A stretch of 10,222 nt of DNA. Origin: an uncultured Alphaproteobacteria bacterium (GTDB lineage Bacteria > Pseudomonadota > Alphaproteobacteria > Rickettsiales > UBA1997). This document shows positions 6,807 to 10,222 of the stretch, piece by piece. The translations under genes and the position numbers were made by a program. The notes under the pieces are model-generated. The model was given only the letters and a program-made list of their open reading frames with translations. It was not told where the DNA came from and searched no databases. Every line of letters begins with the position of its first letter. Positions within the stretch are counted from its first letter, which is position 1. The DNA lies in contig CAIYMZ010000003.1 in the NCBI GenBank assembly GCA_903927415.1, positions 1 through 10,222 of the forward strand, in the 5' to 3' direction.

Positions 6807-7193
6807 ATGCATGATTTAATCTCCTATCTCACCCTACGCACAGTTTTTATTTTTGCTTCGACAGCATTCTCAATTTTGGTCGTGATGTTAGCTTTAAACA
6901 TCATAACTGTTGATGAGGTGGCGGTGATTTTAAAACTGTCTCCAGAAGCAACTAATGCTTTCAAGCTTGTGGCGTCAAGGGTTCAAGAAGTTACTGGCAA
7001 CATTCTGGACGTCATGTCGCAACTCTTGAACAAATTATTCAGTTGGGCTGGCGTTGATATTGATCTAAATAAAATTAAAGTTGATGTTAACCAAGGAGGT
7101 AGCGCTGGAGGAGGTAGTGCTGGCGCTACTGCACCTTCACCCTCACATCCACCGTTAAATGCTCTTCAAGGCGCTGATAGTCTAAAAAAATAA
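6807..7193 (+). CDS. Small single-span membrane protein, unknown function
   Basis: I do not recognise the family. From ATG 6807 the product is 128 residues. A hydrophobic segment at about residues 11-32 (TVFIFASTAFSILVVMLALN) should span the membrane once. A helical region of about 50 residues follows (EATNAFKLVASRVQEVTGNI, then LLNKLFSWAGVDID). The tail from about residue 97 is rich in Gly, Ser, Ala and Pro, with two GGSAG units. The frame stays open upstream to a GTG at 6720, which would add 29 residues and overlap the lipoprotein end; I prefer the ATG because the added part looks unlike a protein N-terminus, but no strong ribosome binding site supports either. It ends five bases before ubiB. 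Confidence 0.55.
   Translation: MHDLISYLTLRTVFIFASTAFSILVVMLALNIITVDEVAVILKLSPEATNAFKLVASRVQEVTGNILDVMSQLLNKLFSWAGVDIDLNKIKVDVNQGGSAGGGSAGATAPSPSHPPLNALQGADSLKK
7095..7122 (+). repeat. Short tandem direct repeat inside the membrane-protein gene
   Basis: GGAGGTAGCGCTG at 7095-7107 recurs with one change (GGAGGTAGTGCTG) at 7110-7122, a 15-base period that encodes two GGSAG units of a flexible linker. The first copy also carries a perfect AAGGAGGT (7093-7100), which resembles a strong Shine-Dalgarno but has no start codon at a suitable distance. Confidence 0.7.
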
Positions 7194-7198
7194 TCAAC

Positions 7199-8491
7199 GT
7201 GATTCCCATCTTCAATTTCATTAGATTGGCAATTTTAGCGACAGCTCTTTCGCCACTTTATTTTTTTGCTAGAAATTTTGCGGTTTATTTTTTTTTAAAA
7301 CTTGCTGGCCCATCATTCGTAAAGCTTGGACAGATGTTATCTGTTCGGCCAGATTTAATCGGTGAAAAATTAGCTTCCGCTCTCTCAATCTTCCAAGACG
7401 AACTTCCGCCATTTTGCAGAAAAAAAGTTAAGAAAATTTTGAATCAAGAATTCGGTGAAAATTTTTCAAAATTTTTTTCTGAATTTGATTTTACTCCTAT
7501 CGCCTCAGCTTCAATCGCACAAGTCCATCGCGCTAAACTTTCTGACAAAAAAATTGTCGCCGTAAAAATTCTCCGCCCGCGAATCGCGCAAATCATGGCT
7601 CGTGACATTGCCACTTTAAAATTGCTGATAAAATTCGTCGCGATTTTTTCTAAATTTTTGGCAAAAAGTTTTTACGACATTGCCAATCTTTTGCAGCAAA
7701 CTGCTAAAAGCGAACTCGATCTCTTGCAGGAAGCAGCCAATGCCACCAAGCTTCGCGAAGATTTAAAAGATGTGAAAGGTTTTTACGTTCCAGAAATTTT
7801 TTGGCAGTTTTCGACGTCAAAAATTTTGGTGCTCGAATGGCTCGACGGCATTCCATTCTCCGACAAAAAACAAATTCAAAATTCGCATTTCGACAAAAAA
7901 GAAATCGCGCAGAACCTTGTCATCAGCTATTTCAGCCAAGTTTACGTCCACGGATTTTTCCACGCCGACATGCATCCGGGAAATTTATTTCTGCTAAAAA
8001 ATGGCGCGATTGGCGTCGTTGATTTTGGAATCGTCGGAAAAATTGATAAAAAAACCCGCCTCGCCGTCGCCGAAATTTTGATCGGATTTTTAAATAAGAA
8101 TTACCAGCGAGTGGCGCAAATCCACGTTGATGCTGGCCTTGTGCCTGCCACCACCAACGTCGCTGACCTCGCACTTTCCTGCCGCAAAATTGGCGAAATA
8201 ATTGTCGGCTCGAATGTGAAGGATGTTTCAATCGCCAAACTTTTATCCAATTTAATCACAATGACGCGTGATTATCAAATGGTCACGAAACCAGAGTTGT
8301 TGCTGTTGCAAAAGACTTTGCTTTTAGTCGAAGGCGTTGGCGTCACCCTCGATCCTAATTTAAATATTTGGGATTTAGCGCGTCCGTGGATCACAGATTG
8401 GGCGAAAAAAAATATCGGCTTCGACGCCAAAATTCGCGATGCGCTTGGTGATTTGTTTGAGTTGGCAAGAAAATTTTTGAGAAGTGTTTAA
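7199..8491 (+). CDS. ubiB: UbiB/AarF family protein (ubiquinone biosynthesis, kinase-like ATPase)
   Basis: This encodes a 430-residue member of the UbiB/ADCK (Coq8) family, an atypical protein-kinase-like ATPase needed for ubiquinone synthesis at the inner membrane. Visible motifs are the family-specific KLGQ at 42-45, the alanine-rich loop ASASIAQVH at 102-110 that replaces the usual Gly-rich loop, the nucleotide-site lysine K123 in VAVKILRP, the ELDLLQEAAN helix at 173-182, the catalytic-loop-like FHADMHPGNL at 254-263 and DFG at 275-277. The stretch from LLLLQKT to WDLARPW resembles alphaproteobacterial UbiB. The start is GTG 7199, five bases after the previous stop, with no clear Shine-Dalgarno. 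Alphaproteobacterial homologues are generally about 500 residues and end in hydrophobic helices; these are absent here. Confidence 0.93.
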   Translation: MIPIFNFIRLAILATALSPLYFFARNFAVYFFLKLAGPSFVKLGQMLSVRPDLIGEKLASALSIFQDELPPFCRKKVKKILNQEFGENFSKFFSEFDFTPIASASIAQVHRAKLSDKKIVAVKILRPRIAQIMARDIATLKLLIKFVAIFSKFLAKSFYDIANLLQQTAKSELDLLQEAANATKLREDLKDVKGFYVPEIFWQFSTSKILVLEWLDGIPFSDKKQIQNSHFDKKEIAQNLVISYFSQVYVHGFFHADMHPGNLFLLKNGAIGVVDFGIVGKIDKKTRLAVAEILIGFLNKNYQRVAQIHVDAGLVPATTNVADLALSCRKIGEIIVGSNVKDVSIAKLLSNLITMTRDYQMVTKPELLLLQKTLLLVEGVGVTLDPNLNIWDLARPWITDWAKKNIGFDAKIRDALGDLFELARKFLRSV

Positions 8492-8501
8492 ATCTTTTTC
8501 G

Positions 8502-8578
8502 ATGTCATGCTGAGCCTGTCGAAGCATGATTCCGGGCACTGTGGCTTGAATCATGCTTCGACAGGCTCAGCATGACAT
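8502..8578. repeat. Long intergenic palindrome (ubiB-acs spacer)
   Basis: Perfect 31-base arms at 8502-8532 and 8548-8578 flank a 15-base centre. Each arm contains a smaller inverted repeat of its own (TCATGCT ... AGCATGA), giving nested hairpins. The core CTTCGACAGGCTCAGCATGA is a sequence I recall from dispersed intergenic repeats in many unrelated bacterial genomes. It fills most of the 121-base gap between ubiB and acs. No T-run follows it on either strand, so it is not a standard intrinsic terminator, although it could still protect or stall transcripts. No transposase is nearby. Confidence 0.9.
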
Positions 8579-8612
8579 TTAGAGGGATTTAAGAAATTTA
8601 AAATCGTATCGT

Positions 8613-10222
8613 ATGTTCCGCATCAAATCAAAATCCGATTACGCCCAGCAATACCAAGCCTCCATCTCTGATCCCGAAAAATTCTGGGCGGAAATTGCCA
8701 GCAATTTTTTCTGGTTCAAAAAGTCGGAAAAAATTTTCGATTGTGATTTGTCGAAAGCAAAAATTTCTTGGTTCGAAGACGGTCAAACCAACCTCGCTTA
8801 CAACTGTCTCGATCGGCACCTGGCACAGTCCGGCGACAAGATCGCGGTGATCTGGGAAGCGAATGATCCGACGGAAAAAAGTCAAAAAATAACTTACAAC
8901 GAACTCCACGCCCAGGTCTGCCAATTCGCGAATTTGTTGGTCGCGCGCGGTATCAAGAAAGGTGATCGCGTCTGCATTTACATGCCGATGATTCCGCAAG
9001 CATTGGTCGCGATGCTAGCCTGCGCGCGGATCGGCGCTGTTCACTGTGTTGTCTTCGCCGGATTTTCAGCGAAGGCTTTGGCGGGACGAATTCAAGATTG
9101 CGGCGCAAAAATGTTGGTGACGGCGGATTTACTTTTCCGCGGTGACAAAAAAATCGAACTGCTTGAGATCGCGCGGGAGGCGGTTGCGGAGTGTGGGTGT
9201 GTTGAGGAGGTGGTGATTTATTCTCGATCTAGTCACGGCGGCGGAATTGGGTTTGAAAGAAATAATTTACCCCTCACCCCAGCCCTCTCCCACAAGGGGA
9301 GAGGGAGTAGACCGAGTTCGGTAGAGCTCCCTCTCCCCTTGTGGGAGAGGGCTGGGGTGAGGGGTAAAAAGATCTCAATCTGGCAAGACGAAATCAAAAA
9401 CCACTCCACCACCCACCAAGCCTCAGCCAACGCTGGAGAAGACCCGCTCTTCATTCTCTACACTTCCGGCTCCACCGGCAAACCAAAAGGCATCCTTCAC
9501 ACAACCGCTGGCTACATGGTTTGCACCGGTTACAGCTTTCAAAATGTTTTCCAATTTCGCGAAAACGAAATCTTCTTTTGCAGCGCCGACATTGGCTGGA
9601 TCACGGGTCACAGCTACCTCGCTTACGGCCCACTTTTGAACGGCGCGACGATTTTAATGTTCGAAGGAATCCCAACACACCCAACGCCGGCGCGCTTTTG
9701 GGAAGTAATCGCCAAACACAAAGTAAATATTTTTTACACCGCCCCCACCGCGATTCGCGCATTAATGCAAAAGGGCGACGAGTTTGTGGAAGGCCAGGAT
9801 CTTTCGTCGCTACGCGTGCTGGGCACAGTCGGTGAGCCGATCAATGAGGAAGCGTGGAATTGGTATTTCGAAAAAGTCGGCGGCAAAAAATGTCCAATCA
9901 CCGACACGTGGTGGCAAACCGAAACAGGCGGAATAATGATTGCGTCACTCGCCGGCGTCGCAGACAGCAAGCCTGCCCACGCTGGTTTTCCTCTGCCGGG
10001 AATTGCACCGATTTTGCTCGACGATTCTGGAAATGAAATTTTAGAAAATGAAAAAACTGGAAATCTCTGCTTCTCTCAACCTTGGCCTAGCATGGCTCGA
10101 GGCGTTTGGGGAGATCGGGAAAAGTTTTTAACTTATTTTAAAAAATTTCACCCTCACCCCAACCCTCTCCCCTCAAGGGAGAGGGGGCAGATCGAGCTCG
10201 GAGTAACTCCCTCTCCCTTGAG
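8613..10222 (+). CDS. acs: Acetyl-CoA synthetase, 3' end beyond window, with two in-frame palindromic insertions
   Basis: This encodes AMP-forming acetyl-CoA synthetase (acetate + ATP + CoA to acetyl-CoA + AMP + PPi), a cytosolic enzyme; 536 codons are visible. The N-terminus has the Acs block DPEKFW, then ISWFEDGQTNLAYNCLDRHL at 51-70, CIYMPMIPQALVAMLACARI at 121-140, the P-loop YTSGSTGKPKG at 283-293, VGEPIN near 407-412 and DTWWQTETGG at 431-440. The hinge, C-terminal domain and catalytic lysine lie outside the window. The frame is unbroken, but residues 219-252 are encoded by a GC-rich palindrome, and a second palindrome is entered after residue 512. By my recalled E. coli alignment the segment from the VVIYSR strand to the P-loop is about 37 residues longer than normal. 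The start ATG 8613 gives a slightly short N-terminus; no Shine-Dalgarno is seen. Confidence 0.94.
   Translation, partial: MFRIKSKSDYAQQYQASISDPEKFWAEIASNFFWFKKSEKIFDCDLSKAKISWFEDGQTNLAYNCLDRHLAQSGDKIAVIWEANDPTEKSQKITYNELHAQVCQFANLLVARGIKKGDRVCIYMPMIPQALVAMLACARIGAVHCVVFAGFSAKALAGRIQDCGAKMLVTADLLFRGDKKIELLEIAREAVAECGCVEEVVIYSRSSHGGGIGFERNNLPLTPALSHKGRGSRPSSVELPLPLWERAGVRGKKISIWQDEIKNHSTTHQASANAGEDPLFILYTSGSTGKPKGILHTTAGYMVCTGYSFQNVFQFRENEIFFCSADIGWITGHSYLAYGPLLNGATILMFEGIPTHPTPARFWEVIAKHKVNIFYTAPTAIRALMQKGDEFVEGQDLSSLRVLGTVGEPINEEAWNWYFEKVGGKKCPITDTWWQTETGGIMIASLAGVADSKPAHAGFPLPGIAPILLDDSGNEILENEKTGNLCFSQPWPSMARGVWGDREKFLTYFKKFHPHPNPLPSRERGQIELGVTPSPL
9266..9368. repeat. GC-rich palindromic element inserted in frame in acs (copy 1, complete)
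   Basis: Perfect 42-base arms at 9266-9307 and 9327-9368 enclose a 19-base centre that holds its own small hairpin (ACCGA/TCGGT at 9311-9322). The arm core reads CCCCTCACCCCAGCCCTCTC. In the acs frame it encodes 34 residues, beginning LPLTPALSHKGRG and ending LPLPLWERAGVRGK, peptides I recall as frequent translations of a dispersed repeat in proteobacterial genomes. It sits between the variable loop after VVIYSR and the helix ISIWQDEI, before the P-loop. No transposase is present, so it is probably a non-autonomous, MITE- or RPE-like element (inference). Confidence 0.93.
10149..10222. repeat. GC-rich palindromic element in acs (copy 2, cut by window end)
   Basis: The left arm starts with CACCCTCACCCCAACCCTCT and belongs to the same family as the element at 9266-9368. 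The visible right arm (10209-10222) pairs perfectly with 10172-10185, leaving a 23-base centre that contains the palindrome CGAGCTCG. By symmetry the right arm should end at about 10245, outside the window. The acs frame is open through all visible bases, in a different phase of the element from copy 1. It follows the acs segment FLTYFKKF and precedes where the conserved GDGA-type motif is expected. Confidence 0.88.

Noticed and set aside
8502..8578. Palindrome as the intrinsic terminator of ubiB
   Set aside because: No T-run follows the stem on the + strand (next bases are TTAGAGGG), so it does not fit a Rho-independent terminator.
8628..8999. Open frame of 123 codons on the - strand opposite the start of acs
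   Set aside because: It mirrors conserved acs codons on the + strand and shows no family features; the strong Acs similarity decides the strand.
9173..9222. G-rich stretch in acs just before palindrome copy 1, considered as a G-quadruplex
   Set aside because: Runs are mostly of two G and irregular; the codons encode a normal Ala/Glu/Val-rich Acs helix, so no special structure is needed.
9233..9454. Open frame on the - strand reading through the palindrome with SHKGRG and WERAGVRG peptides
   Set aside because: This is the antisense reading of the palindromic element plus acs flanks; such peptides are translations of the repeat and not evidence of a gene.
8613..10222. acs as a pseudogene broken by repeats
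   Set aside because: The frame is continuous through copy 1 and the visible part of copy 2, and motifs on both sides are intact. The missing 3' end prevents a final verdict, but nothing seen shows inactivation.
8502..10222. CRISPR-like or tandem array made by the three palindromes
   Set aside because: The three units are of two unrelated sequences, unevenly spaced, and separated by coding sequence; there is no regular repeat-spacer pattern.

Overview
This window looks like a piece of an alphaproteobacterial chromosome, AT-rich in its first two thirds and probably from a lineage near the Rickettsiales-like groups. The class call rests on gene order (secY-adk-rpsM with no infA or rpmJ between them) and on protein details such as the 'HHD' and 'RSAPAGTG' stretches of S5 and the alphaproteobacterial style of UbiB. 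I cannot name a genus from sequence alone.

Positions 1-6320 are the distal part of the spc operon fused to the alpha operon, all on the + strand: the last codons of rplF, then rplR, rpsE, rpmD, rplO, secY, adk, rpsM, rpsK, rpoA, rplQ and rplS. Spacing is very tight, with 1-nt stop/start overlaps at rplF/rplR, rplO/secY and secY/adk. Together these encode ribosomal proteins of both subunits, the Sec translocon channel, adenylate kinase and the RNA polymerase alpha subunit. rplS (L19) directly behind rplQ is unusual, since it normally sits in the rpsP-rimM-trmD cluster. A strong intrinsic terminator at 6348-6383 ends this unit.

Positions 6310-8491 hold three further + strand genes: a small putative lipoprotein whose signal peptide is encoded by the terminator hairpin itself, a small single-span membrane protein with a Gly/Ser/Ala/Pro-rich tail, and ubiB, a kinase-like ubiquinone biosynthesis protein that is short at its C-terminus.

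Positions 8492-10222 are the repeat-rich part. A 77-bp intergenic palindrome (8502-8578) follows ubiB. Next comes acs (acetyl-CoA synthetase, start 8613), which runs off the window. Inside acs are two GC-rich palindromes of a second family: one complete (9266-9368) and one cut by the window edge (from about 10149). Both are read through in frame, without a stop, in different reading frames of the element. The first adds 34 residues in a loop just before the ATP-binding P-loop. The second falls just before the expected hinge-side GD motif. This resembles the in-frame palindromic insertions known from Rickettsia (RPEs) and is the most interesting observation here. I saw no tRNA, rRNA, CRISPR array or transposase gene.
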